DNA of 45,006 nucleotides from an uncultured Clostridia bacterium (GCA_947307365.1 CAMZIY010000003.1:1-45006), one strand, 5' to 3'; counted from the first letter of the stretch, positions 25,634 to 32,738 are shown. Notes: a model not told the origin generated them from the letters alone. Numbers and translations are program-made.

Positions 25634-26530
25634 TTGACGTATTGTGACGATGCAGTAAGCAGGGAAGACGATCCGGCTGAACGTTCGTCTGCCGGAAACG
25701 CTGAAGACAGCACCGATCAGGCTTTGAGGCCGGAGCATTCCGCGGCGCGTGTTTTTGCGGATGGAAAGCGGGATATTGACATTCTGGACCTGTATCTGCG
25801 GGATTTGTCTGAGATCACGGTTCTCAGCCCGGAAGAGGAATCCTCCTTAGCGGCGCGTGCCGCGCAGGGAGATCCGGACGCCTTCAAACGAATGGTCGAG
25901 GCCAATACCCCTCTGGTGGTTACGATCGCAAAGAAATACAGAAACAGAGGGGTTCCCTTTTTGGATCTGATTGAAGCGGGAAACCTTGCTCTGTTCGATG
26001 CGGTTAAATATTTCGATCCTGCCAGAGGAAACAAATTCTCTTCCTATGCGTATCCCAGCATCCACCGCTCGATCTCCAGGGAACTTACACGTTTCACATC
26101 GTCCGTATCGCTGAATTCCCCCCTTGCCGATGCAGAAGACGGTGCAGAGATAGGCGATCTGATCGGGGACGCCGTCCAGGAAGATCCCCTTGACGCGGTG
26201 ATACGATCCTCTATGCAGACAGATGTAAAGGCTGCCCTGAATTGCCTTCCGGCGCAGGAAAAGCAGGTCATCGAACTGCGTTATGGGATGTATGACCGGC
26301 ATGTCCATACTTATGCGGAGATCGAGAGAATGCTGGAACTGAAGAAAGGCGCAGCCGCTCGCATCGAAGAAAGAGCTCTGAAAAAACTTCGCCACCCTTC
26401 TGTCCGGAGGCTGCTGATCAGCTATTCCCTGGAAAGCGCCTATTCCCAGCAGGAAGAGGTCGTCAGCAGACCGAAGCGGAGCAAAAGAGGGACAAAAACG
26501 GATCAACAGGAACCGGAGCCGGGGTCTTGA
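25634..26530 (+). CDS. Second sigma-70 family factor
   Basis: 298 residues from TTG 25634 (AGGAGGAG about 9 bases upstream; no in-frame ATG is better placed). The first 50 residues are acidic and variable. Region 1.2 (LYLRDLSEITVLSPEEE) and region 2 (ANTPLVVTIAKKYRNRGVPFLDLIEAGNLALFDAVKYF, FSSYAYPSIHRSISREL) are well conserved. Region 4 is recognisable (LPAQEKQVIELRYGM, HTYAEIERMLELKKGAAARIEERALKKLRHPS) but its helix-turn-helix departs from RpoD, implying different -35 recognition. The C-terminal tail is basic. It is divergent from the Lon-like/sigma/protease genes. Confidence 0.88.
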   Translation: MTYCDDAVSREDDPAERSSAGNAEDSTDQALRPEHSAARVFADGKRDIDILDLYLRDLSEITVLSPEEESSLAARAAQGDPDAFKRMVEANTPLVVTIAKKYRNRGVPFLDLIEAGNLALFDAVKYFDPARGNKFSSYAYPSIHRSISRELTRFTSSVSLNSPLADAEDGAEIGDLIGDAVQEDPLDAVIRSSMQTDVKAALNCLPAQEKQVIELRYGMYDRHVHTYAEIERMLELKKGAAARIEERALKKLRHPSVRRLLISYSLESAYSQQEEVVSRPKRSKRGTKTDQQEPEPGS

Positions 26531-26549
26531 CCGGAAGCGGCCGGCCGGA

Positions 26550-26666
26550 TTGATAGAGCAGGCATATTTCGGCAGAAAACACGCGCCCCAGACAACGTCG
26601 GATGAAGAAGCCGCGCCGGCGATGCTGCGGGAAAATCCGGAGGTCCTGAAGCTGCTTTTGGCCTGA
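26550..26666 (+). CDS. Possible 38-residue protein after the sigma gene
   Basis: An open frame from TTG 26550 to TGA 26664-26666. The product starts MIEQAYFGRK and ends in a hydrophobic ENPEVLKLLLA. There is no good ribosome-binding site, but it follows the sigma gene by 19 bases and could be translationally coupled. No family recognised. It could also be chance. Confidence 0.25.
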   Translation: MIEQAYFGRKHAPQTTSDEEAAPAMLRENPEVLKLLLA

Positions 26667-26704
26667 GAAAGGGAAAAACCGCGTCAACAGCACGATCTCA
26701 GCGG

Positions 26705-26726
26705 ATTTGTTCCCAATTTGTTCCCA
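26705..26726 (+). repeat. Tandem 11-bp repeat outside the element
   Basis: ATTTGTTCCCA occurs twice in direct tandem (26705-26715, 26716-26726), about 90 bases outside the left attachment site. It is spaced like the integrase arm sites at 27010-27033 but differs in sequence. Confidence 0.6.
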
Positions 26727-26766
26727 AATGGCGCTGTTACACATTATCGTATAAAAGAACGCTCAC

Positions 26767-26808
26767 AAAAAATTTCCTGAAATCACTCAAAATGAGCAAC
26801 TTCAGGAA
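26767..26808 (-). terminator. Original terminator of the tRNA-Thr transcription unit, displaced
   Basis: Minus strand: an imperfect stem ending in TTCCTGAA / TTCAGGAA (26801-26808 and 26774-26781), followed by TTTTTT (26767-26772). It sits just past the left tRNA fragment, where a tRNA terminator belongs before the element inserted. Confidence 0.75.
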
Positions 26809-26814
26809 CTTTTA

Positions 26815-26859
26815 TGGAGCTGCTGACCAGATTCGAACTGGTGACCTCATCCTTACCAA
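26815..26859 (-). repeat. Left attachment site (tRNA-Thr 3' fragment)
   Basis: 45 bases identical to 37575-37619, covering the tRNA-Thr CCA end, acceptor 3' strand, T arm and part of the anticodon arm. The remaining 5' part of the tRNA is absent here, so this is a displaced fragment, not a gene. Confidence 0.95.
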
Positions 26860-26954
26860 AACTAAAACGAGGCAGAATACGCGAGTTTACAAGAAGATAT
26901 GCGAAGCCATAAAAGTTGCGGAAACGCCTATATATCAAGGAATTCTCCGATTTG

Positions 26955-26983
26955 CTTGACAAATCTTGCTGTAGATTGTCAAG
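26955..26983. repeat. Inverted repeat near the left end
   Basis: CTTGACAAATCT (26955-26966) and AGATTGTCAAG (26973-26983) pair with one unpaired base and a 6-base loop. It lies between the attachment site and the arm sites, where excisionase or integration host proteins could bind. Confidence 0.55.
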
Positions 26984-26988
26984 GACTG

Positions 26989-27033
26989 ATGTTGCACTTT
27001 GTATCTTGAATGTTGCACTTTATGTTGCACTTT
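26989..27033 (+). repeat. Left arm-type integrase sites
   Basis: ATGTTGCACTTT occurs at 26989-27000, 27010-27021 and 27022-27033, the last two in direct tandem. The tandem pair recurs at the other end of the element (37453-37476) in the same orientation. This is the arrangement of arm-type sites of tyrosine integrases. Confidence 0.75.
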
Positions 27034-27086
27034 CTGGATAATGAATCGGAGCAGGGATAGATACCTCCAATCATACCCGCTCCTGT

Positions 27087-27112
27087 ATGGAAATGATGGA
27101 ATTGATGGAAAC
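27087..27112 (+). repeat. Dispersed repeat, copy 1
   Basis: ATGGAAATGATGGAATTG followed by ATGGAAAC. Related copies lie at 27832-27858 (+), 33016-33042 (-) and 37302-37327 (-). Read as codons each would give a Met-Glu-rich start. Confidence 0.7.
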
Positions 27113-27207
27113 GACGAATGATAGGGAAATCTGTTATGCAGAACAGGGGAGGGAAGGGATGTGTCTCTTTCTTCCCAAATAATTCGCATACTAACAATAT
27201 GTGCGCT

Positions 27208-27576
27208 TCATGTACGAGAATACGCAGGCGCGCATGTGTACGTGTACGCGAGGGACAGGACTTCTCGCTTAAATTCCGGGTCAACCTCTGCGGCACGGTC
27301 TAGTCCACGTCCAAACTCAACGGCCTTTTGCACCTGATGTTCGGAAATGTTGTGTTCCTGCGCGATGAGCTTGCGGGTCTTGTTTTTGCTGGCTCCCGAA
27401 ACAAAGCGATGGAATTCATCACTTCGTTTTTCTGCGTTTTTATTTCCAATCTGTCCGCCATGAGATTTCTGCCGAGCGTCGTTTTCTTCCTGAATGAGCT
27501 TGGCCCTTTGAAACTCATTCATGTTGTGCTGGTGGAGGTGGTTCGCACAGATCCACGCTATCGCCGCCCAGCGGTC
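27208..27576 (-). pseudogene. Remnant of a ParB-like phage/plasmid DNA-binding protein
   Basis: The frame from ATG 27522 gives 104 residues with GNKNAEKRSDEFHRF and a helix-turn-helix like TRKLIAQEHNISEHQVQKAVEFGRGLD. The frame stays open upstream, and the preceding residues AIAWICANHLHQHNMNEFQRAK match the middle of this family, so the present ATG is internal to the ancestral gene. Further upstream the frame becomes non-homologous and the N-terminal ParB domain is missing. The C-terminus (LAYTYTCAPAYSRT) also looks like read-through into foreign sequence. A truncated fragment is most likely, though a short protein could still be made. Confidence 0.55.
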
Positions 27577-28355
27577 AGGAAAAGGAACAACAGGGAATCG
27601 AGAAGGGCAGTAGGGGGGTGAGGATGCAAAAAGGAACGCGGGAACTGAAAACGTGCCCCGGGTTGTTCGGGGTGTCCCCCCCTGGCCCTTCCGGTGCCCT
27701 TCGTTCTTCCCGGCGTCGCTGCCTGTAGCTGTGTCGGTGGCGCTGGTCTGCTCCGGGGGCGTGTCCCTGGTGTGTGCCCTTCGGCGGGTGCTGCTGGTGA
27801 TGGACGGGGCAGTGTTGGGGGTGCTTATGGTATGGAATTGATGGAAATGATGGAATTGTGCCGTATGCGTTCCTGAGTTGTATTTCGTTTTATGTCCGGT
27901 GGTATTGCTGTGTGCCGCTGACGGCCTCCAGAATGGCCTATACTGCGGCCCGCTCCGCTCCTGGTGTCGTCCCTGGGTTTCCTGATGTTCTGCGCGTCCT
28001 GGTGAAGCTCCTGGGGCATGTGGCGGGTATATCCGACGCTTTCCAGCCTTTCAAACGGCAGGCTTGCCTCTTATCGGTTCACCTTTGAGTAATGCCGGTA
28101 TGGTTATGCGGGTGCTGGTTCCTGGCTCCGGCTGCTGATCAGGCTTGCTTCGCTTCGCTTGCCCCTGCCCCGGTGCCTCCCCTGGGTGTCCCTTCGTCGT
28201 GGGTGGCCGCGGCACTGTGCCTGTGCCGTGTGTGGTGGTGTCCGTGGTGGTGCTGGTCGTGCGCGTGTGTGCGTGTACGTGTACGCTCATGGGCGGTGTG
28301 AGCCGTGGTCGTGGTGTGACGGTGGCCGCCGCTCCGCTGCTTGCTCAGCCTATGC
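27577..28355. other. Gene-poor, strand-asymmetric stretch
   Basis: About 780 bases with no gene I can support. The plus strand is rich in GTG, CTG and GT runs, and open frames here give low-complexity Thr/His or Val/Cys strings. It contains dispersed repeat copy 2 (27832-27858). A 14-base sequence at 28273-28286 is also found at 27236-27249 within the adjacent ParB-like remnant. Confidence 0.5.
27832..27858 (+). repeat. Dispersed repeat, copy 2
   Basis: ATGGAATTGATGGAAATG followed by ATGGAATTG, the same 9-base unit as copy 1 in changed order. Confidence 0.65.
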
Positions 28356-28697
28356 TCAGTACAGCGGCGGGTCCGTCAGAGCTGGACCGAAGAAGGCAAG
28401 AGCGACGGCTTTGATGAAATCTCCGTGCCAACGTAGCGCCGTGCGTTCGCTGACATGCAGCGCCATAGCCGCGCCAAGCACGTTATGGCTCCGCTTCCAG
28501 TAAATAAGCCGGACAAGTTCAAGGTGGCTTTCCCCATTAGTCAATGACCTGGTATGTTCAATAGCCGTGTCAACGGCTTCAAGCTCACGGCGTTCAAGCT
28601 CTGTTCTCGGTTCTGCTATCGTGTCATACTTGCGGATGCACCACTTCATGTATCCCCACCATCCACGATGCCGGGAATCCTTAGATGCAAAACTCAA
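28356..28697 (-). CDS. Sigma-70 region 4-like / DUF1492-type phage regulator
   Basis: 113 residues from TTG 28697 with GGGAGG upstream. The WWGYMKWCIRKYD start, central IEHTRSL and C-terminal RLIYWKRSHNVLGAAMALHVSERTALRWHGDFIK, a helix-turn-helix, match the small late-gene regulators found in Firmicutes prophages (ArpU/DUF1492 types). In prophages these genes usually sit at the end of the early region before packaging genes; here no packaging genes follow. Confidence 0.65.
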   Translation of the reverse strand: MSFASKDSRHRGWWGYMKWCIRKYDTIAEPRTELERRELEAVDTAIEHTRSLTNGESHLELVRLIYWKRSHNVLGAAMALHVSERTALRWHGDFIKAVALAFFGPALTDPPLY

Positions 28698-28766
28698 AAT
28701 ATCGCCTCCCTTCGATTGAAGTATAAACTACAAACAAATAACTAGCAAGCTATATTGTAGACAAAT

Positions 28767-28797
28767 AAAAGACCAGCCGGGGATTGTTCCGGCTGGT
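28767..28797 (-). terminator. Terminator after hicB
   Basis: Minus strand: ACCAGCCGG stem (28789-28797 with 28772-28780), 8-base loop, then CTTTTATTTG. Confidence 0.75.
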
Positions 28798-28813
28798 TCT
28801 TAATCGCGGAATA

Positions 28814-29023
28814 TTAAGCGTATTTCAGTCTGCCCTTCGGCTCGGGAATCTCCCGCCCTAAGTCTTTTGCAACTTCGATCCATTCGGCAATGACCCGCTC
28901 CGCATTTTTCAGAGCGTCGGCCATGGTGTCCCCGTCGGCCATACACCCGGCAAGCTCTGGGACCTCGGCAATATAGGATTCATCTTCAGCAGACCAATAA
29001 AGGATGACTTCATACTTATTCAA
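28814..29023 (-). CDS. hicB: HicB-family antitoxin
   Basis: 69 residues from TTG 29023, five bases after GGAGGTGA. The partial RNase H fold of HicB is recognisable from YEVILYWSAEDESYIAEVPELAGCMADGDTMADALKNAERVIAEWIE. No separate DNA-binding domain remains at the C-terminus (ends in PKGRLKYA), so promoter control may rest with the ribbon-helix-helix protein encoded first in the operon. It overlaps hicA by 8 bases and is downstream of it, the usual hicAB order. Confidence 0.9.
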   Translation of the reverse strand: MNKYEVILYWSAEDESYIAEVPELAGCMADGDTMADALKNAERVIAEWIEVAKDLGREIPEPKGRLKYA

Positions 29024-29276
29024 CGATTTCACCTCCAAGGCGGTATTTCAGAATAATTTGCCGGACTTGCTTCACCTGATAGGGTTTTGCTTTGCCGTTC
29101 TTTGGCTGCAAGTTCACGATTTCCTCCACCCCATCCCGCGAATAGATAAAGTGGTCTCCCCGGATTCGGCATTGGAATCCTAATCGCGCAAGAAGGGCTT
29201 GCAACTCGGAAAACCCGATACTTGCATCTTGCGTTCCACTCAATATGGCAAGCAGGATCTTCTTATGCTGGCTCAT
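29016..29276 (-). CDS. hicA: HicA-family mRNA interferase toxin
   Basis: 86 residues. The HicA double-stranded-RNA-binding-like fold is seen in ELQALLARLGFQCRIRGDHFIYSRDGV, with the catalytic His in GDHFIY, and KPYQVKQVRQIILKY toward the end. HicA cleaves mRNA when not bound by HicB. The gene overlaps the upstream ribbon-helix-helix gene by ATGA and hicB by 8 bases, so a three-gene operon is likely. It probably stabilises the element. Confidence 0.88.
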   Translation of the reverse strand: MSQHKKILLAILSGTQDASIGFSELQALLARLGFQCRIRGDHFIYSRDGVEEIVNLQPKNGKAKPYQVKQVRQIILKYRLGGEIVE

Positions 29277-29476
29277 CCCTCTTTGGCCCCCTGCGCGTGT
29301 TCATCCATAAAGTTGTCAATTGCTTCGGTAAAGACTGCGTTGGGTGTGGTCCCGGCATCCCGGCAAGCAGCCTTGAACTTCTCCGCTTTTTCTTTTCTGA
29401 TCTTGCACCCCAATACAGTCATGTTTGCGGTGTCCCATTTAGTATTGGCTCGCCTTCGCGCTTCTGATACTGCCAT
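29273..29476 (-). CDS. Ribbon-helix-helix protein, third member of the HicAB operon
   Basis: 67 residues, starting MAVSEARRRANTKWDTANMTVLGCKIRKEKAEKFKAA and ending in an acidic tail. The beta strand and two helices fit an Arc/CopG-like DNA-binding fold. AGAGGTGA precedes the ATG at 29476. It is the first gene of the operon and faces an operator-like region with repeated GGTTTAAC half-sites, so autoregulation is a fair inference. Confidence 0.75.
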   Translation of the reverse strand: MAVSEARRRANTKWDTANMTVLGCKIRKEKAEKFKAACRDAGTTPNAVFTEAIDNFMDEHAQGAKEG

Positions 29477-29494
29477 ACTATCACCTCTGTACTG

Positions 29495-29600
29495 ATTTTA
29501 GCACAAATCCACGAGGTTTAACAGTACAATTTTACACAAAATACACGGTTAAACTTTGTATATTCTGCCTATTGAATACACGGTTTAACCGTGTTATGAT
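29495..29600. promoter_or_regulatory. Divergent promoters with repeated GTTTAAC operators
   Basis: Plus strand: TTGAAT (29572-29577), 17-base spacer, TATGAT (29595-29600). The spacer is itself a perfect palindrome, ACACGGTTTAACCGTGT (29578-29594). Minus strand: an extended -10 TGCTAAAAT, TAAAAT at 29495-29500, for the RHH-hicA-hicB operon. Half-sites recur at 29515-29522 and 29542-29554. A repressor here could shut both directions. Confidence 0.75.
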
Positions 29601-29754
29601 TGGGATCAGAAAGGGCAAGGAGGCAAGCCAAAGCGGAAAGAGAGCGCGAGATAAGACCGGACCGGGATCTTGGAGAGTGGGATGCTTACGGAGCTATCAG
29701 CGGGAACGCCCCCCGGCGCTTGCCTAAGACCTGAATATGAAAGGGGTACAGACC
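29601..29754 (+). other. Structured 5' leader of the plus-strand cluster
   Basis: About 150 untranslated bases between promoter and start. AGGCAAGC (29621-29628) can pair with GCTTGCCT (29718-29725), enclosing 89 bases of GC-rich sequence. No riboswitch class recognised. Confidence 0.4.
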
Positions 29755-30033
29755 ATGAGCCAGAATGAAATGATTACCAAAATCGAAGCCCTCCGGGAGT
29801 GGGAAAGCCTGCTGGATGAGGCCAGCAAGGAAGTTGAAGCCCTGAAAGACCAGCTCAAAAACGAAATGAACGCCCAGGGCAAGGAAGAGCTGACGGCAGG
29901 CAAGTACATTCTTCGCTGGACTTCCGTACTCAGCACTCGGTTTGACAGCACGGCTTTCAAGCGTGAGCATAGCGACCTCTACAAAGCGTTCACGAAGCAA
30001 ACGGCAAGCCGCCGCTTCTCAATCTCCGCCTGA
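29755..30033 (+). CDS. Small phage-type protein, DUF-like
   Basis: 92 residues from ATG 29755 (AAAGGGG upstream; the ATG six codons earlier lacks a site). The N-terminal half is a charged coiled coil (IEALREWESLLDEASKEVEALKDQLK), the C-terminal half contains LTAGKYILRWTSVLSTRFDSTAFK. Proteins of this form are common in Firmicutes phage early regions, often beside recombination genes; their function is unknown to me. First gene of the plus-strand cluster. Confidence 0.65.
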   Translation: MSQNEMITKIEALREWESLLDEASKEVEALKDQLKNEMNAQGKEELTAGKYILRWTSVLSTRFDSTAFKREHSDLYKAFTKQTASRRFSISA

Positions 30034-30049
30034 CGGCAGGCCCCCGGCC

Positions 30050-30077
30050 TGGTCCCCCCGGGTAACAAAGGGGACCA
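30050..30077 (+). repeat. Hairpin between two cluster genes
   Basis: TGGTCCCC (30050-30057) and GGGGACCA (30070-30077), 8-bp perfect stem without a T-run; perhaps an RNA processing or stability element. Confidence 0.45.
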
Positions 30078-30110
30078 CACACCAGAATCTAACGGAAGGA
30101 GCTAATCACG

Positions 30111-30674
30111 ATGACCAGCACAAGCATCAACGCCCGGACCGCATGGGCAGCCCTTTCCCCGGATGAACAGTATTCCGCCCTGCGGCGCGTGGCCGCAACG
30201 GTTCCCCGCCGCTGTGACCGTCACGGATGGCACAATGCGGAATGGATGGGGCAGACGGAAACCTGGGAGGATTCCCTTGACCTGATAGCCGGTGAAGGAT
30301 GGACGCACATGGAACACGCCCTCGATAAAGCGGGGGACAAGCCCTTGACCTTTGCCCTGGTGATTGCGGCTATGACGGCGACGCGGAAGCTGAACGAGTT
30401 TTACAGGCCGCACGCTCGTTCCCGGGCCGGATCTCCTGAGTCCCTTCCGGTGGAAGATATGGGCCGACTCGTTAGATCCTACGCGGGAAGCCCTGAAGAT
30501 CTGGCAGCGGCCCAGGACGCGGCGGACCGGATGTGCCAGGATGAAATGGATCGGCGCATTGTGGCCCATGCTCTGCGGGGTGATAATCAGGAGGAAATAG
30601 CCCAGGTGGTGGGTGTGGACCAGGGGACGGTTTCTCGGCGGCTCCGGAAAATGCGGGCCAGATATGACGGATAA
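30111..30674 (+). CDS. Sigma-factor-like HTH protein
   Basis: 187 residues, AAGGAG before the ATG. The C-terminal 45 residues form a sigma region 4-like helix-turn-helix (DRRIVAHALRGDNQEEIAQVVGVDQGTVSRRLRKMRARY). The N-terminal part has AWAALSPDEQYSALRRVAATVPRRCDRHGWHNAEW and is not recognised. A transcription regulator of the element is inferred, the second sigma-like protein besides 28356-28697. Confidence 0.65.
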   Translation: MTSTSINARTAWAALSPDEQYSALRRVAATVPRRCDRHGWHNAEWMGQTETWEDSLDLIAGEGWTHMEHALDKAGDKPLTFALVIAAMTATRKLNEFYRPHARSRAGSPESLPVEDMGRLVRSYAGSPEDLAAAQDAADRMCQDEMDRRIVAHALRGDNQEEIAQVVGVDQGTVSRRLRKMRARYDG

Positions 30675-30731
30675 GGACGGGGCGGGGAAACCCGCTCCCC
30701 CTGCCGATAAAAAACGAATGGAGGTTGTCAA

Positions 30732-31187
30732 ATGAACATTTTAACAGGAGAGGACATGATCCACGCAGGGAACGCCGCTTATTGTCTGGTGTACGAAACG
30801 GAGGACGCGCTGCGTCTTTTGGAGTGTGCGTGGGATCGTTTTTTCGGCTCCTTTGAGACGAAACCGCTGGACGTGGCGGCAGCTCAAGAAGTGGGAACGG
30901 TTCTCCGGGTCTGCTGTGATCGGATCTCTACTTCCCTTTTGGAATTTCGGCTTTCTGTTGGGGAGGAGGGGGCATCCTGCGACGCCTATTTCTCACAGAC
31001 GGCAGACTACCAGGAGGCGGCGGAGCTTCAGCGCCTGAACAATTCGGCTATCGATCGGGAAAAGACGCTTTCCGGTGCGGATTGCAAAGCGTTTACCGCA
31101 CGGCGTATGGAGGCGTTGCGGCTTCCGGCTCCCCTGGGCGTCAAGGCGCTCCGCGGTTTGCTGCAGGAGGGCGGAAAAAATGCGTGA
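30732..31187 (+). CDS. Hypothetical protein
   Basis: 151 residues, GGAGG before the ATG. Soluble, mostly helical by composition, with several cysteines in the first half (YCLVYE, CAWDRFF, VCCDR). No family recognised. It overlaps the next gene by 8 bases and belongs to the plus-strand cluster. Confidence 0.6.
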   Translation: MNILTGEDMIHAGNAAYCLVYETEDALRLLECAWDRFFGSFETKPLDVAAAQEVGTVLRVCCDRISTSLLEFRLSVGEEGASCDAYFSQTADYQEAAELQRLNNSAIDREKTLSGADCKAFTARRMEALRLPAPLGVKALRGLLQEGGKNA

Positions 31188-31377
31188 GGATCTTCTCCGG
31201 CATGCCGCGCAACAGTTTCTTGCGTGGGCGTCCAGGTTGGACGAACAGGAAGCGGCCACGGTGAAAACCGCCCTGGATCTGCTCGGCATAGCGGAACATA
31301 CCCCGGAGGCTATGTTGCTGACCGGCTTCCTTGCCGGGGTGGAAGCGGGAATGGAAATGGAAGGGGGTGCAGGATAA
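31180..31377 (+). CDS. Small hypothetical protein
   Basis: 65 residues from ATG 31180 with AGGAGG 9 bases upstream inside the preceding gene. A short helical protein (HAAQQFLAWASRLDEQEAATVKTALDLL) with a Gly/Met-rich end. Unknown function; last gene of the cluster. Confidence 0.6.
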   Translation: MREDLLRHAAQQFLAWASRLDEQEAATVKTALDLLGIAEHTPEAMLLTGFLAGVEAGMEMEGGAG

Positions 31378-31389
31378 AGCATCATAGAA

Positions 31390-31422
31390 GAATGGAGCCG
31401 ACACAAAAGGTCAGCTCCATTC
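31390..31422. terminator. Hairpin between convergent genes in the element
   Basis: GAATGGAGC (31390-31398) pairs with GCTCCATTC (31414-31422), extended by GAC/GTC inside. No T-run, so efficiency is uncertain. Confidence 0.5.
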
Positions 31423-31445
31423 TCATAAAATGGCAAAATCACTCT

Positions 31446-31700
31446 TCACGGGCCTAGGTCGAGGGCAACCAGCACATCCCGGAGCAGTCGCGTTTCGTTT
31501 TGGCTGAGGCGAATTCCGGAGCGGGTGGGAATCTCCATATCCCCAACAACCCAAAATCGAATGTCGGTATGCGGCTCGCTTTCTGATTGCCGCCGCTGAT
31601 TCTGCGTCACGCGCAGTTCACGCCGGGAGCTGGATACGACAATGGGCGCTGTTACAGGCTGGTATTCGCCAGCTGGCACAAATTCATCCGTTAGGGTCAT
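31446..31700 (-). CDS. Small hypothetical protein
   Basis: 84 residues (MTLTDEFVPAGEYQ...). Predicted beta-rich middle (VTAPIVVSSSRRELRVTQNQR, HTDIRFWVVGDMEIP) and a C-terminal helix. It shares one base with the end of the upstream gene, so the two are cotranscribed. Not recognised. Confidence 0.55.
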   Translation of the reverse strand: MTLTDEFVPAGEYQPVTAPIVVSSSRRELRVTQNQRRQSESEPHTDIRFWVVGDMEIPTRSGIRLSQNETRLLRDVLVALDLGP

Positions 31701-32245
31701 TACCGAATACCCAAGCGTTTAAGCAGTTCAGGAACGGCCCCGGTCTTTTCTTTCAACTCGGCGTTCAGGTCTATGTCTGTCAAGCGGCCCTCCCGCCGAA
31801 GTTGATCCCGGCGCGCTATGACCCGAAGCATCGCCCCGCTGTCCTTCGCGGCTTTTGCCTCTTCAAGAATTGCGACTTCTGCTTTAGCGTCTTCAATGGC
31901 CTTTTCCCACGCGGCCCGGCTTTCAAGCGCGGCAAAAACATTTACCCATATTGTGGGAATAAGCCCACCGGCCTTCTCTGCCAGTATGTAGGAAGGTTCC
32001 GCGGAAAACTTTGGAATCTCCGCAACGGCGACGAGCCCGGAATCACGCAGGCCGCTCACAGCGGTTTCCATGGCTTTTTTTGCCAAAAAATAGGCGTGGC
32101 CCCAATCGGGTGTCAGGCCGGCGTTAATGAGCACGACGCGGCCTCCGCGGGAAAATTGGCTCTCCACATCGAGCATCGTTGCACTTTCGCTGGACTCTCC
32201 GGCTTTGGTCCACGCACTGTTAAAAATTCTCATATCTTCATTCAT
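31700..32245 (-). CDS. Hypothetical protein with repressed promoter
   Basis: 181 residues, AAGGAG before ATG 32245. A mixed fold with a long charged helix near the C-terminus (AIEDAKAEVAILEEAKAAKDSG) and no recognisable domain. It starts its own transcription unit behind a promoter overlapped by a palindrome (32341-32378), so it is probably switched with the element's lysis/lysogeny-like state. Confidence 0.55.
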   Translation of the reverse strand: MNEDMRIFNSAWTKAGESSESATMLDVESQFSRGGRVVLINAGLTPDWGHAYFLAKKAMETAVSGLRDSGLVAVAEIPKFSAEPSYILAEKAGGLIPTIWVNVFAALESRAAWEKAIEDAKAEVAILEEAKAAKDSGAMLRVIARRDQLRREGRLTDIDLNAELKEKTGAVPELLKRLGIR

Positions 32246-32340
32246 TTTTTGGTCTCCTTTGTAGATTGATCCCGGAAGGGCGGGCGAGGTGGCTGGCCCC
32301 GCCGTCCCTGCCGAAAAAAAGGGTGAAACAGTTCTTTGAT

Positions 32341-32378
32341 CCTACATATAGTATACTATGTAGGCACCAACGAGGCAA
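32341..32378 (-). promoter_or_regulatory. Promoter with palindromic operator
   Basis: Minus strand: TTGCCT (32373-32378), 17-base spacer, TATACT (32350-32355). The -10 sits inside CCTACATA...TATGTAGG (32341-32364). The TGTAGG half-site also occurs in the repressor region at 35224-35229. Confidence 0.7.
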
Positions 32379-32393
32379 GAGGATGTGGTACAA

Positions 32394-32738
32394 TCAGGGA
32401 TCTTTATTTTGCCTGTTGTCACCTCCACGCCGATAGAGCTCGATCCAAGCCTCCAAGGTCATGACTACCCGCCACTTCTTCCGGTTCGCCCTGGTGAACA
32501 CTGTCGGGAGGCCATCGCCGAAGAAACAGGCATCCTCTTCGGCCTGGACAAGCGCGGCGTTAACATCGAGGCACTCACGGCGTTTGACCTCTGCGTGAAT
32601 ACCGGGAATTCCCACAATGTCAGGCTCGCCGCCGAAGCTGACAGGAGCGCCGGGACGGGTTTGGAATCCGTGTTCATTCAACAGCTCCGACAATTCGATT
32701 TCGGCTCTACGGCCTTTTCGCTGTCCCGTGCGGCTCAA
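32394..32738 (-). CDS. PD-(D/E)XK nuclease (VRR-NUC/resolvase-like)
   Basis: 114 residues from TTG 32738. The order KGRRAEIELSELLNEHGF, FGGEPDIVGIPGIHAEVKRRE gives a Glu, Asp and E-x-K set typical of small phage Holliday-junction resolvases and VRR-NUC nucleases. The start overlaps the stop of the 42-residue gene upstream (TTGA), so they are coupled. Likely acts in replication or recombination of the element. Confidence 0.75.
   Translation of the reverse strand: MSRTGQRKGRRAEIELSELLNEHGFQTRPGAPVSFGGEPDIVGIPGIHAEVKRRECLDVNAALVQAEEDACFFGDGLPTVFTRANRKKWRVVMTLEAWIELYRRGGDNRQNKDP

Noticed and set aside
26815..26859. A second tRNA-Thr gene
   Set aside because: Only the 3' 45 bases match; the 5' acceptor strand and D arm are missing, so it is an attachment-site fragment.
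28051..28290. Thr/His-rich minus-strand small protein
   Set aside because: Low-complexity translation of GT-rich DNA, no ribosome-binding site and no family resemblance.
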